Shown here in pieces: positions 7,010 through 16,100 of a DNA stretch of 16,888 bases (positions within the stretch are counted from its first letter, which is position 1; each line of letters starts with the position of its first letter). Made by a program: the position numbers and the translations under genes. Origin of the DNA: an uncultured Bacteroidales bacterium (GTDB lineage Bacteria; Bacteroidota; Bacteroidia; Bacteroidales; UBA932); contig CAMNQO010000014.1 of assembly GCA_946549475.1 (NCBI GenBank), forward strand, positions 1 through 16,888, given 5' to 3'. The notes beneath the pieces are model-generated. The model saw nothing but the letters and a program-made list of their open reading frames with translations, was not told the origin of the DNA and did no database searches.

Positions 7010-7780
7010 ATGATGAAGATATTGGTTACAAATGACGACGGCATCCGCGCCAAGGGCATCCAAGTCCTTGTCCGCCTGCTCATGCCTTACGGCCGGATAA
7101 CGGTCGTTGCCCCCTCGTCCGCCCAGTCGGGAATGTCCATGGCGATTCCCCTGGGTCACGACCGGCGGATCCATGTCTCCGAAATGACCGTCCGGGACGG
7201 CGTCCGGTGGATGCACCTGGACACGACGCCCGACGCCTGCGTCAAATTTGCGCTGGACGAAATCTACCGCGACGACAGACCGGACATCATCGTGTCCGGC
7301 ATCAATCACGGGGCCAATACGGCCACGGCCGCCTGCTATTCCGCTACGCTCGGCGCCGCCGCAGAAGGTGCCATCAACCGCATTCCCGGCATCGGCGTAT
7401 CGCTGGACAGCGGCTCGCCGGATGCGGATTTCACGGCCGTCGGACAATTCTTTCCCGCGATTTTTGAGTCGCTCGTCCAGCGTTTTTCCGTGCTGGACCC
7501 ACGGGAAGGCATCTACTACAATGTCAATTTCCCCTGTCTGCCCCCGGAAGGAATCAAGGGTGTCGCAGCCTGTTCGATGGGCCGCGTCCATTGGTGCGAC
7601 CAGTTCGTCGCCAATGCGGACGGGACATTCCACATCGAGGGGGAACTCGCCGACGACCCCGACAATGCCTGCGACGCCGACCACAAACGGGTCGGACAGG
7701 GCTATATTTCCATCGTTCCCCACCACATTGACAGCACCCACTACGGCGAACTGGCCGTACTTAAAACTTTGTTCCGATGA
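7010..7780 (+). CDS. surE: 5'/3'-nucleotidase SurE
   Basis: 256-residue SurE phosphatase, which removes phosphate from nucleoside 5'- and 3'-monophosphates in the cytoplasm using a divalent metal. The metal site is intact: N-D-D-G with Asp9 and Asp10 at the N-terminus, Ser40 in A-P-S-S-A-Q-S-G, and Asn99 in the hallmark S-G-I-N-H-G-A-N motif (96-103). Length is normal for the family. Two adjacent ATGs (7010 and 7013) are possible; the second gives the classic M-K-I-L-V-T-N-D-D-G start, and 7010 is chosen because it lies closest to the predicted transcription start. The stop overlaps the lpxB start as ATGA, so the two genes are translationally coupled. surE next to lpxB is a familiar arrangement in this phylum. 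Confidence 0.96.
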   Translation: MMKILVTNDDGIRAKGIQVLVRLLMPYGRITVVAPSSAQSGMSMAIPLGHDRRIHVSEMTVRDGVRWMHLDTTPDACVKFALDEIYRDDRPDIIVSGINHGANTATAACYSATLGAAAEGAINRIPGIGVSLDSGSPDADFTAVGQFFPAIFESLVQRFSVLDPREGIYYNVNFPCLPPEGIKGVAACSMGRVHWCDQFVANADGTFHIEGELADDPDNACDADHKRVGQGYISIVPHHIDSTHYGELAVLKTLFR

Positions 7781-8943
7781 AGTATTATCTGATTGCCGGA
7801 GAGGCTTCCGGAGACCTGCACGGAAGCAATTTGATGAAAGGGCTCATCGAAGCCGACCCGGATGCGCATTTCCGCTTCCAGGGCGGACAAATGATGGCAT
7901 CCGTAAGCGACGGTCTGGTGAAGGATTACCGCCAGACGGCCGTCATGGGCATCACCGACGTGCTGAAGAACTTGGGAAAGATTTCCGGCAACCTCGCTTT
8001 CTGCAAGCAAGACATCCTGCAATGGAAGCCGGATGTCGTCATCCTGATTGACTATCCCGGCTTCAACCTGAAAATCGCCCGCTTCGCCAAAGAAAACGGT
8101 TTCAAGGTCTTCTACTACATCGCTCCGAAAGTGTGGGCTTCGCGGGAAGGACGCATCCGCCAACTCAAAGCCTATGTGGACCGGCTCTACATAATCTTTC
8201 CGTTTGAAATCCCCTATTTCACGGAGAAAGGGATCGCCTTCACCTACAAAGGCAACCCGCTCGTCGATGCCGTCGATGCCTCCCCGGCCGTCGCCCGGAC
8301 ACGGGAGGCCTTTTTCGCGGCGCATGCGCTGAGTCCCTGCCGCTATATTGCAATCCTGGCCGGCTCCCGCAGCGGGGAAATCAGCCGGATGATGCCCGTC
8401 TGCATGGAAGCCGTCGACCGGATGGGGGCCGACCCGCAGTATAAAGACCTGCACTTCATCGTGGCCGGCGCCCCTGCCCGCAGCCCGGAGGAGTATCTGC
8501 CGTACATCGGCGGGCGCAGCCATGTCCACCTGGTCTTCGGAGACAGTTACGGCGTACTCAAGCAGGCCGGATGTGCCATCATCAATTCCGGCACCGCCTC
8601 CCTGGAAGCCGCCCTCATCGGCACGCCCCAGGTCGTCTGCTGGTCCACATCAAAAATCACCTATTGGGTCGGGAAATACATACTCCGCATCCTGAAACAC
8701 ATAAAATACATCTCGCTGGGCAATCTGATCCTCGACCGCCTGGTATTCAAAGAATTTATCCAGGATGATTTCAATGCGGCCGCCTTGTGCGAAGAGACGG
8801 GCCGCCTGCTGGAAGAAGGCCCTTACCGCGAACGGATGCTGGAAGGCTATGCCCAAATCCGGAGCGCGCTGGGCGGACGCGGAGCGTCCCGCGCAGTCGC
8901 CCAGGCCATGCTCAAGGAACTTAAGCGTCCTACAGAATCTTGA
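7777..8943 (+). CDS. lpxB: Lipid-A-disaccharide synthase
   Basis: 388-residue GT19 glycosyltransferase that joins UDP-2,3-diacylglucosamine to lipid X, forming the lipid A disaccharide at the inner face of the inner membrane. Diagnostic segments are G-E-A-S-G-D-L-H-G (8-16), I-D-Y-P-G-F-N with Asp92 (the place of the essential Asp in E. coli LpxB), Y-Y-I-A-P-K-V-W-A (113-121), L-A-G-S-R-S-G-E-I (194-202) and the nucleotide-binding G-T-A-S-L-E-A-A-L-I-G-T-P (272-284). Length is close to the roughly 380 residues of other LpxB proteins. It starts inside the surE stop codon (ATGA), so it is co-transcribed with surE from the promoter at 6998-7005. Its last 14 bases overlap the 3' end of the convergent adk gene. 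Its presence shows that the organism makes lipid A. Confidence 0.97.
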   Translation: MKYYLIAGEASGDLHGSNLMKGLIEADPDAHFRFQGGQMMASVSDGLVKDYRQTAVMGITDVLKNLGKISGNLAFCKQDILQWKPDVVILIDYPGFNLKIARFAKENGFKVFYYIAPKVWASREGRIRQLKAYVDRLYIIFPFEIPYFTEKGIAFTYKGNPLVDAVDASPAVARTREAFFAAHALSPCRYIAILAGSRSGEISRMMPVCMEAVDRMGADPQYKDLHFIVAGAPARSPEEYLPYIGGRSHVHLVFGDSYGVLKQAGCAIINSGTASLEAALIGTPQVVCWSTSKITYWVGKYILRILKHIKYISLGNLILDRLVFKEFIQDDFNAAALCEETGRLLEEGPYRERMLEGYAQIRSALGGRGASRAVAQAMLKELKRPTES

Positions 8944-9493
8944 AAATCTCGTCGCGGACTTTTTCAATGCTGCCGGCCCCGTCCACCTCGCGGTACTTTC
9001 CTCGGGCCTTGTAATAAGCGATGAGGGGCTCGGTCTGGGCATGATAGGTATCGATACGGTTCTGGATGATGGCTGCGGAGGCATCGTCCGCACGCCCTTC
9101 CTTGACGGCACGGCCCCGGATCCGCTCGAAAATCATCGTATCCGGAATCATGATCGAGATGACAGCCGTGACCATCTCGGCATCCTCGTCCAGCAGTTCG
9201 TCCAGGGCTTCGGCCTGCTGCAAGGTACGCGGAAATCCGTCGAGCAGAAAGCCGTCCACATCCTTGACCGTTGCAAAGCGGGAGGCAATCATTCCCTCCA
9301 CGACTTCGTCAGGAACGAGTTTCCCATCATTGATGAGCGCGGCGGCCCGCTGTCCCAGTTCCGTGCCCGCGCTGATCTCGGCACGGAGCAATTCGCCCGT
9401 AGAAACATGGCACAAGTGGAATTTCTCCGCAATCGCCGCAGCCTGGGTGCCTTTGCCCGCGCCCGGAGGCCCAAATAAGATGTAGTACTTCAT
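8930..9493 (-). CDS. adk: Adenylate kinase, short form without LID zinc domain
   Basis: 187-residue adenylate kinase (ATP + AMP to 2 ADP), cytoplasmic. The P-loop is G-P-P-G-A-G-K-G-T (8-16); the AMP-binding segments S-T-G-E-L-L-R (31-37) and D-G-F-P-R-T (85-90) are intact. The LID is cut down to the short R-G-R-A-V-K-E-G-R-A-D-D loop (126-137), so this is the short isoform rather than the roughly 215-residue form with a cysteine-bearing LID. It is the last gene of the DUF4290-ftsK-lolA-adk run; the ATG at 9493 lies one base after the lolA-like TAG. Its 3' end overlaps that of lpxB by 14 bases. It has no promoter box of its own, so it seems to depend on read-through from upstream. Confidence 0.96.
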   Translation of the reverse strand: MKYYILFGPPGAGKGTQAAAIAEKFHLCHVSTGELLRAEISAGTELGQRAAALINDGKLVPDEVVEGMIASRFATVKDVDGFLLDGFPRTLQQAEALDELLDEDAEMVTAVISIMIPDTMIFERIRGRAVKEGRADDASAAIIQNRIDTYHAQTEPLIAYYKARGKYREVDGAGSIEKVRDEIFKIL

Positions 9494-9494
9494 A

Positions 9495-10001
9495 CTAATC
9501 CGTCATATCATTGATATTCCAGTCCCCGCTGAGGGAAGAGGTAGAAAAGCGGAAATACCCGGCCTCCGCCTTGGCCGTCATTTTCATCCGGGGAACGGTA
9601 ATCGTAATGCGCGTACCCCGTGCATCCTGCACGGTCACCCTCAGCCCGTTATCGGAAAGTCCTTTGACTTCTTCGACCTGATAGCCGGCTATCGCTCCCG
9701 CCAACGAGCCTTCCGCCGGCTCGATATACACTTCCCGGGCTTCCTTGTCCACCGTCCATCGCCTGACACCGTCACAATAAATCTGCAACACCCCCAAATC
9801 CAGCACATAGCAGGAGTCCTGAATACTGAATGAGCCCTCGCCTTCCACTTTGACATCGGCCTCCGACACATAGGTGAAGTCGGCTTGCGTCAGGTGCCGG
9901 GACAACTGTTCCCGCAGCGGCTGCGGCAAGTCTTCCGCCCGGCCGACCGAAGAAAACGCCAGCATTGCGGCAAGCAGGGCGATGAAACTAAAGCGTGACA
10001 T
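9495..10001 (-). CDS. lolA: LolA-like periplasmic lipoprotein carrier
   Basis: 168-residue exported protein. A signal peptide (about 1-22: S-R-F, then I-A-L-L-A-A-M-L-A-F, cleavage near G-R-A|E-D) is followed by a beta-rich LolA/LppX-like domain. The best signature is the run Q-I-Y-C-D-G-V-R-R-W-T-V-D-K followed by E-V-Y-I-E-P, which matches the conserved LolA pattern of a DG-x-x-W-x-Y-D strand pair. LolA carries lipoproteins from LolCDE across the periplasm to the outer membrane. This copy is shorter than the usual roughly 200 residues and quite diverged, so the symbol is tentative. The start at 10001 overlaps the ftsK 3' end by 14 bases in a different frame; longer in-frame starts lie in ftsK and lack a signal peptide. 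A LolA-family gene directly after ftsK is a common arrangement in Bacteroidales. Confidence 0.75.
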   Translation of the reverse strand: MSRFSFIALLAAMLAFSSVGRAEDLPQPLREQLSRHLTQADFTYVSEADVKVEGEGSFSIQDSCYVLDLGVLQIYCDGVRRWTVDKEAREVYIEPAEGSLAGAIAGYQVEEVKGLSDNGLRVTVQDARGTRITITVPRMKMTAKAEAGYFRFSTSSLSGDWNINDMTD

Positions 10002-12450
10002 CCAGGATGGCTTGTAATTGTTGGAAATCCGTGACCAGCACTTCGCGGGGACGGGCGCCGACCTGCGGTCCCACGATCCCCTTGGCGTGCAACTGGTCCA
10101 TAATCCGGGCGGCCTTGGCATAGCCGAGCCCCATCTTGCGCTGAATCTCGGTCGTGGAGGCCCGGCCGTATTCTACGACCAGACGGGCGGCCTCTTCAAA
10201 ACGGGGATCCAGTTTCTCGACATCGCTGTTGAAATCGGATGCGGCGCCCGACGCCTCTTCCGGCGGTTCCGGCAGATAAAAGGGTCCGGCACTCTCCTTA
10301 TAGCCGGTCTGCGAACCGACAAACTCGGCAATCCGGGTAATCTCCTCTCCGGACACATACGCGCATTGCACGCGCTGCATCTCGGCGGCACCTGCATACA
10401 AGAGCATGTCTCCCTTGCCGATGAGTTTCTCCGCACCCGGCGTACCCAGGATCGTTTCGGAGTCGCCCCGGGACACGACACGGAAAGCAATCCGCATCGG
10501 GAAGTTGGTCTTGATGAGCGGCGTCACCACATTGACGGAAGGACGCTGCGTCGCAATGATCACATGCAGACCGGCCGCCCTGCCCTTCTGGGCCAGACGG
10601 ATGATCGCATCGCTGATGCGCCGTGCCTTGGCCTTTCCTTCCGGTCCGAAACCGGACATGGTCAAATCGGCATACTCATCGATAACGGCTACCAGATAAG
10701 GCATATATTTGTGGCCGTCGTTGGGATTGAGAACCCGTGAAACATATTTTTTATTGTAGAGTTTCACCTGGTTGACACCGGCCTGGCGCATCAGTTGATA
10801 ACGGTCCTCCATCTCCTGCACGAGGCTCTGCAGCACCTTTTCCGCCGCCTCCTGCGTCACGGCGATGGCGGAGTCCTTGAGTTCCTGCTCCGTCGCAGGA
10901 TTGGGAAGGACTGCCAGATAGTGGTTGAGCAGGGAGGCGTAAGGCGTAAACTCGACCATCTTGGGGTCCACGAATACGAACTTGAGTTCGGACGGGTGCT
11001 TGGCGTAGAGCAAAGAGGCGATGATGACATTCAAGCCGACCGATTTACCCATCTTCGTCGCGCCGGCCACCAACAGGTGCGGAGCGTCGGCCAGGTCGAA
11101 GGTCTTGACTTCGCGGCTGATGGTATATCCGATGGCAATGGGCAGTTCGGCCTTGGAGGAACGGAACGACTCGTCCGCCAGCATGGACTTGAGCGGTACG
11201 ATGGACGGGCGGTCGTTGGCGACCTCCACACCGAGCGAATCCGACAACTTGACCACGCGCACGCCGCTGGCTCCGAGCGACACGCCCAGATCCTCCTGCA
11301 GACTCTTGACCTGGGAGATTTTGACCCCTTCGCCCAACTTGAGTTTGTAGAGCGTGACGGTGGGGCCGGGAATCGCGGTCACGCCCACGATTTCGATGCG
11401 GAAACTGCGCAAGGTGGTCTGGATTTTCCGGCTTGTGGCATCGATTTCCGCCTGCGGCACTTCGTGCTGGGACGAAGCATAATCCCCCAGCAAGTCGAGC
11501 GAAGGGAATTTATAGTTGGACATCCTGTCCTTGTAGTCAATATCTTGCTGAAGTTCTTCCGTCACATGGGTATTGTAGCCCTCGGTGCGGTCCACATTCA
11601 CGACAAGTCCGGGCGCTTCGGCAGGGACCGTCCCGGGATTATCCGCAGCGGCAGCCACAGGCTCCGGGACGAGGTCCGGCAACCCGGGGTCCTCCACATC
11701 CGTCTGCACCTCCGGCAGGTCTTCGACAAGCCCTTCTGTACTTGCCTCAATCTCACTTGCCTCAACTTCGACATCACCCTCCTCAACTTGACTTTCCTCG
11801 GACTCTTCCCCGTCGGCCTGCGGCACAGGGACGGGACGCCTGGAGGGCCAGCGCAACTGCATGGAGGACAGGCGGTCAAAGAAGGCAGGACGGGCGATGG
11901 AAAGCCAGAAGATGACCAGCAAAGCGAGAATCAGCGCCGTCACGACCGGCTTCACGGCATCTTCCAGCATCACGACGGAAGCGGAACCGGCTTCTCCGCC
12001 CAATCCGGCGGGCAGCAAACGCTCCAGCGAGGCATGGATGCCGACATAAGAGAGCACCATCGACAGGATGTACATCCCGGTCAACGACAGCAGGCAGACC
12101 CGCAGGAAGCGCAGATTGTCCTTGCGGAAAATCTTGAGGGACGCCGCACACAACGGGACCAGCACGCAGAGCGCCGCCACGCCGAACCAGCGCCCGACCA
12201 TCAGATGCGCCCAATAGAATCCGATACTCCCGCCCCAGTTGGCGATGGCTTCCGACTTCTTCATCACCGTGGGATCATAAACCGTACTGAAATCCCCCTT
12301 CCAGGTAAAAAGATACGAGACAAAGGACAGGAAAGTCAGGATGGTCACGACAACGACGACCGCTCCCAGCGATTTGACGACAAAACGCTTTTTCCGTTCG
12401 GACAGCCGGAAAACCGGCTTCTTAAAGGTCGCACGCTTTTTCTCCGCCAT
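9988..12450 (-). CDS. ftsK: DNA translocase FtsK
   Basis: 820-residue septal DNA pump that clears and aligns chromosome termini at division. In order: a basic N-terminus, four membrane segments (about 24-48, 86-104, 115-137 and 165-184), an acidic Glu/Pro/Val-rich linker (about 212-290), the alpha/beta motor and a winged-helix gamma domain (about 748-806) that reads polarity sequences. The Walker A region is V-A-G-A-T-K-M-G-K-S (461-470), and Walker B is V-A-V-I-D-E (587-592). I-I-A-T-Q-R-P-S-V-N-V (631-641) is a family hallmark. The Walker A has Lys466 where FtsK normally has Gly. The start at 12450 is the ATG in TAATG, overlapping the DUF4290 stop. Any upstream extension would be an Arg/His-rich read-through of another frame. 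The stop at 9988 lies inside the lolA-like gene. Confidence 0.96.
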   Translation of the reverse strand: MAEKKRATFKKPVFRLSERKKRFVVKSLGAVVVVVTILTFLSFVSYLFTWKGDFSTVYDPTVMKKSEAIANWGGSIGFYWAHLMVGRWFGVAALCVLVPLCAASLKIFRKDNLRFLRVCLLSLTGMYILSMVLSYVGIHASLERLLPAGLGGEAGSASVVMLEDAVKPVVTALILALLVIFWLSIARPAFFDRLSSMQLRWPSRRPVPVPQADGEESEESQVEEGDVEVEASEIEASTEGLVEDLPEVQTDVEDPGLPDLVPEPVAAAADNPGTVPAEAPGLVVNVDRTEGYNTHVTEELQQDIDYKDRMSNYKFPSLDLLGDYASSQHEVPQAEIDATSRKIQTTLRSFRIEIVGVTAIPGPTVTLYKLKLGEGVKISQVKSLQEDLGVSLGASGVRVVKLSDSLGVEVANDRPSIVPLKSMLADESFRSSKAELPIAIGYTISREVKTFDLADAPHLLVAGATKMGKSVGLNVIIASLLYAKHPSELKFVFVDPKMVEFTPYASLLNHYLAVLPNPATEQELKDSAIAVTQEAAEKVLQSLVQEMEDRYQLMRQAGVNQVKLYNKKYVSRVLNPNDGHKYMPYLVAVIDEYADLTMSGFGPEGKAKARRISDAIIRLAQKGRAAGLHVIIATQRPSVNVVTPLIKTNFPMRIAFRVVSRGDSETILGTPGAEKLIGKGDMLLYAGAAEMQRVQCAYVSGEEITRIAEFVGSQTGYKESAGPFYLPEPPEEASGAASDFNSDVEKLDPRFEEAARLVVEYGRASTTEIQRKMGLGYAKAARIMDQLHAKGIVGPQVGARPREVLVTDFQQLQAILDVTL
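11740..11765. repeat. Direct 11-base repeat in the FtsK linker
   Basis: ACTTGCCTCAA occurs at 11740-11750 and 11755-11765 with 4 bases between, giving a duplicated Glu-(Val/Ile)-Glu-Ala-Ser unit in the acidic FtsK linker. It is a small in-frame tandem duplication in a disordered region that tolerates length change. Confidence 0.6.
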
Positions 12451-13115
12451 TACTTGTTCCCCTGCTTGTAATGATTCTTTTTCTGGAAACGGTGCTTGCC
12501 GCCCTGGCGCTGCGGCTGCCCTCCCCGGAGAGCCACGCCGGGACGCGAGAAATTGGCATCGTGGGCGAGTTTGCTGAGTTCGATGCCATCCGGCACGCGG
12601 ATGCGTCCTTCCGAGAGTTTTTCTATATCCGCGAAGATGGTCGCGTCCGCCACGCTGTCTTTGTTCCAGATCAGATATTGCTGACGCATATAGATGGCCA
12701 GCGAACGGATGAGGGCGGTCTTTTCGTCCCCGTCTTCCAGTCCGGCGATGAGGTCGATAATGCTCTCGATATTGCGTCCGTAATGGGTGGCCTTGACCGC
12801 TTTCTTGTTGATGGGGACAGGCATGGGACGGCATTCCAGACCGGCCCTTTCGGGCATCGGATAGGGGGCGTCCACCTCCAGGTCATAGTCTGCGATAATA
12901 AAAAGATGGTCCCAAAGTTTCTGCTCGTAGTTTTCCTGCGAGCGGACCTGGGGATTGAGCAGTTCCATCACCTTGACGACGGCATGCGCCTGCTGCGTGC
13001 GTTTCTCCTTGTCCGCTATCTCCTTGAGTTGTCCTATCATTTCATAGACGATACGCCCGTACTCGGGAAGCCGGAGCGGCGTTCTTTGTGTATTATAATC
13101 CAACATCTGTTCCAT
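12450..13115 (-). CDS. DUF4290 family protein, Bacteroidota-specific
   Basis: 221-residue soluble protein recognised as DUF4290 by its N-terminal D-Y-N-T-Q-R ... L-P-E-Y-G-R segment, the central K-L-W-D-H-L-F-I-I-A-D-Y motif and the H-Y-G-R-N-I-E motif. The function is unknown; the family is confined to Bacteroidota and is largely helical. The last roughly 25 residues are a basic Gln/Gly/Lys-rich tail that could contact nucleic acid or ribosomes (inference). The ATG at 13115 lies 6 bases after a TAnnTTTG box, so the message is probably leaderless; an internal Met at codon 4 is the alternative start. The stop overlaps the ftsK ATG as TAATG, so this gene heads the operon DUF4290-ftsK-lolA-adk and may be coupled to chromosome segregation or division. 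Confidence 0.9.
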   Translation of the reverse strand: MEQMLDYNTQRTPLRLPEYGRIVYEMIGQLKEIADKEKRTQQAHAVVKVMELLNPQVRSQENYEQKLWDHLFIIADYDLEVDAPYPMPERAGLECRPMPVPINKKAVKATHYGRNIESIIDLIAGLEDGDEKTALIRSLAIYMRQQYLIWNKDSVADATIFADIEKLSEGRIRVPDGIELSKLAHDANFSRPGVALRGGQPQRQGGKHRFQKKNHYKQGNK

Positions 13116-13121
13116 AATTCA

Positions 13122-13151
13122 CAAAGATAAACATTTTCCCCCAACCGTCAA
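13122..13151 (-). promoter_or_regulatory. Promoter of the DUF4290-ftsK-lolA-adk operon
   Basis: On the minus strand TATCTTTG (13129 to 13122) matches TAnnTTTG, and TTGA (13151 to 13148) lies 19 bases upstream as a -33 box. The -33 box overlaps the TGA stop of addA (13150 to 13148). The ATG is 6 bases downstream of the -7 box. Confidence 0.75.
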
Positions 13152-16100
13152 GCAAAATTTTGTGTTTCGACTTCGTCGGACGCCAGATACCACAGATGCG
13201 TCGTGACTTTGCGGCGCCCCATACTCCGGTAAGCCCGGGCATAGTCCTGCATCTGACGGGCATAGGAGGAATGTCTGGCCCCTGTCTTGTAGTCGATGAT
13301 GACGACCTCTTCCCCGTTGTCCAGCACCCGGTCCGTGCGATAGTCATGTCCCTGGGGCATCAGGATGGTCGCTTCGTTGCGAATATGCCATCCGCTGTCC
13401 CCGGAAGGGAACCAGCCCCGCTGGACGGCCGCATCGATGCGAAGCCGGAGGAAGGCCAAAGTCTCCTGCTCCTTGTCCGCCTCCAACGCCCCCGACAGGA
13501 CGGAAGCATGTACGGCGGCATCCAAATCTTCGGGATGGACCACCTGCGAGAGAATGTCGTGCATGACCGTGCCGTTGATGCGACTCGACGAGACAGCCTT
13601 CTGCCCTTCACTTTGGAAGAAATCCGAGGCGTCCGCACGAAGTTGGACACGCGACCCTCTCGGGAAGGAAGGCCAGGCATCGGCCGGACGGAGTTCCCGG
13701 ACGGAACAGCGTTCATTTCCTTCTGCGTTTTCTTTTTCTCCGGCCGGATGCAAAGCGAATACCCCGACCGCATAAGCGCCGTTCTCTTCCTCCGTCATGT
13801 GGTCCTCGGCATACTGCCTGAGCAGTGCCGGGAAAGAGGCCGTCTCCGTATCCTTGGGAGAAGCACTGATGATGTGCAGCACTTCGACAGGGCGGGTAAA
13901 GGCGACATACAAGACATTGAGGTTGTCGATATACTCCAGCCGCCTTTCATCCAGATAACTCTGTTCAAAATGACTTCCTCCGGCCGTTTTGGCCGTGAGA
14001 CAGACCTGATAGACCCCTTCCGCCATGCCTTGCAGGGGCGACCCCTTCAGATCGGGCACGCACCAGATACTTTCGCCTTTACCATCGACACGGGCCCATT
14101 CGATGGACTCGATAAACGGTGCGATGACATAGGGCGCATCCAGACCTTTGACTTTGTGGATGGTGATGATATTGACGGCATCCGGCGCCTCGGGCGAACT
14201 GATGGAGTCGTTCCGGCCGTCCATATAGCGGACAAAGGCATGAAGCGAATTGTCCCCCCTGGCGACATAATCGTTCAGCACATCCATGAAGCAGCGGATG
14301 TAGGCAATCTGCCGCCGGAACTCATCCGGATGCCGCTTTTTGATTTCCCGCAACATCCCCTCGCAGAGATCCGCCAAAGAGCATTCATCGGGTAGGGTCC
14401 CTTGTTCCGACAGAAATTTTTCCGCCAGCCAGGCCCGCATATTGTCATTCGGATCGTCCCGGCTGGACAAAAGCGAAAGCAGCAGACGGACAATCGAAGA
14501 GGAAGCGATGCCGAGCGTGTCCGAAGTGGAGACCTTGATGTAATGCTCCGTCAGAAACGACCCCAGTTGTATGCCCTGCGCCCCGGTACGGACGACCACG
14601 GTGATGTCTCCCGGCCGGTAGCCGTGCGCGAGCGCTTCCCCGATGGACTCCAGGACCTTTTCCATTTCGACATCGAAGGCTTTCACCTTCCCCTCCTCCG
14701 TTTCACGCGCCACGCAGAAGTCCAGCCGGACATAGCCGCCCCCGCGCTTGTTTTCTTTCTGCCTGACATCTTTGTAAATATCCTGCAAGGGAGTTCCCTG
14801 CTGGAGTTCTTTGTCCATCTGTGCAGCCGCATAGGAGAAAAATGCGTTGTTGAAACGGATGATTTCCTTCGCACTGCGCCAATTGGTATCGAGTTCGTGC
14901 GCATCATCGATAAAGGAATCGAAAGTCTTGGGAAGCACCTCGGTCATCAGGGTCGCGTCGGAGTTGCGCCAGCGATAGATGCTCTGCTTGGGGTCGCCGA
15001 CGATCAGGTTGCTGTGACCGTTATCCACGCTCTCTTTCAAGAGCGGACGGAAGTTGTTCCACTGCACATGGGAGGTGTCCTGGAACTCGTCCAGCAGAAA
15101 ATGCTCGAAACGCACGCCCACCTTCTCATAGATAAAAGGCGTGTCGGTGTCGGAAATGAGGTCTTTGAGTATCTCGTTGGTCTCATCCAGACTGAGCACA
15201 TTCTTTTCCTTCATCAAGGCATCCAACTCCTGCCGGATGCGCCGGACGACCCCGAAACCGTACAGTTGGGAGGAAATGACATCCAGGGTACGGACCAGCG
15301 GAAGCGCTTCCTCATAAGCCGCACGCAGCGCATCCATTTTCTGCAAAAGCAGTTCGAGTCCGGCCCCGTCCTCAAAATACCGCCGGTCGGCTTTCTTGAA
15401 CCACTGGCAGGCATCGACCGCCCCGGCCGGAAGAAACAGTTTGGCATAGGCGGCATCGGTTATCGAAGGGATGGCATCTTTTTCTCCGGTCCCCATCGCC
15501 GTGAGTTTGCCGAGGACTTTTTCCAAGGTACTGCCGCTCGTCACGATGTCGCCCAAGGCACGCTGCCGCTCCTGCTCCGCTTCCCGCGCCGCATCCCGGA
15601 TTTTCTCCTTGCACGCCTTTTTCATTTTGCGGCAACTCTCCTCCAATGCCTGCAGGCGCTTGTGGTCATAGAGTTTTTCTTCATCCATCTGCGACTGAAG
15701 CAAAGCCTCCTTGTAATTGTCGGTCATCAGCCTTTCCGCTACATTTTGCAGGAGGACATCGGTAGAGAATTTTTCCCCGTTGGAAACACGGTAGAGGGCC
15801 TGCCGGGAAAGCCAGTCCAGGAGTTCCTTGTTGTCCTCCCCTTCGTCCAGCGAATCCAGGATCCGCTCCACGCTTTCTGTCACGAGTCCCTTTCGGTCGA
15901 GTTCCACCTGATAGGAGGAATAATATCCGACCTCGCGGGAGAAAGCCCGCAGGACGAGTTGGAAAAAACTGTCGATGGTGCTCACGCTGAAGGAGCCGTA
16001 GTCGTGCAGCAGGTGGAAAAGGATTTCCCCGGCCGCCTTCTTCAATTCTGCTTCCGAACGGCCGAAAAGCGTGCTGAAATCCTTGAAAAAACTGGATTTT

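Noticed and set aside
12451..12834. N-terminal extension of FtsK by 128 residues
   Set aside because: The extension is Arg/His/Gly-rich read-through over the DUF4290 gene in another frame; the TAATG overlap at 12450 gives a normal FtsK start with a basic N-terminus before the first membrane helix.
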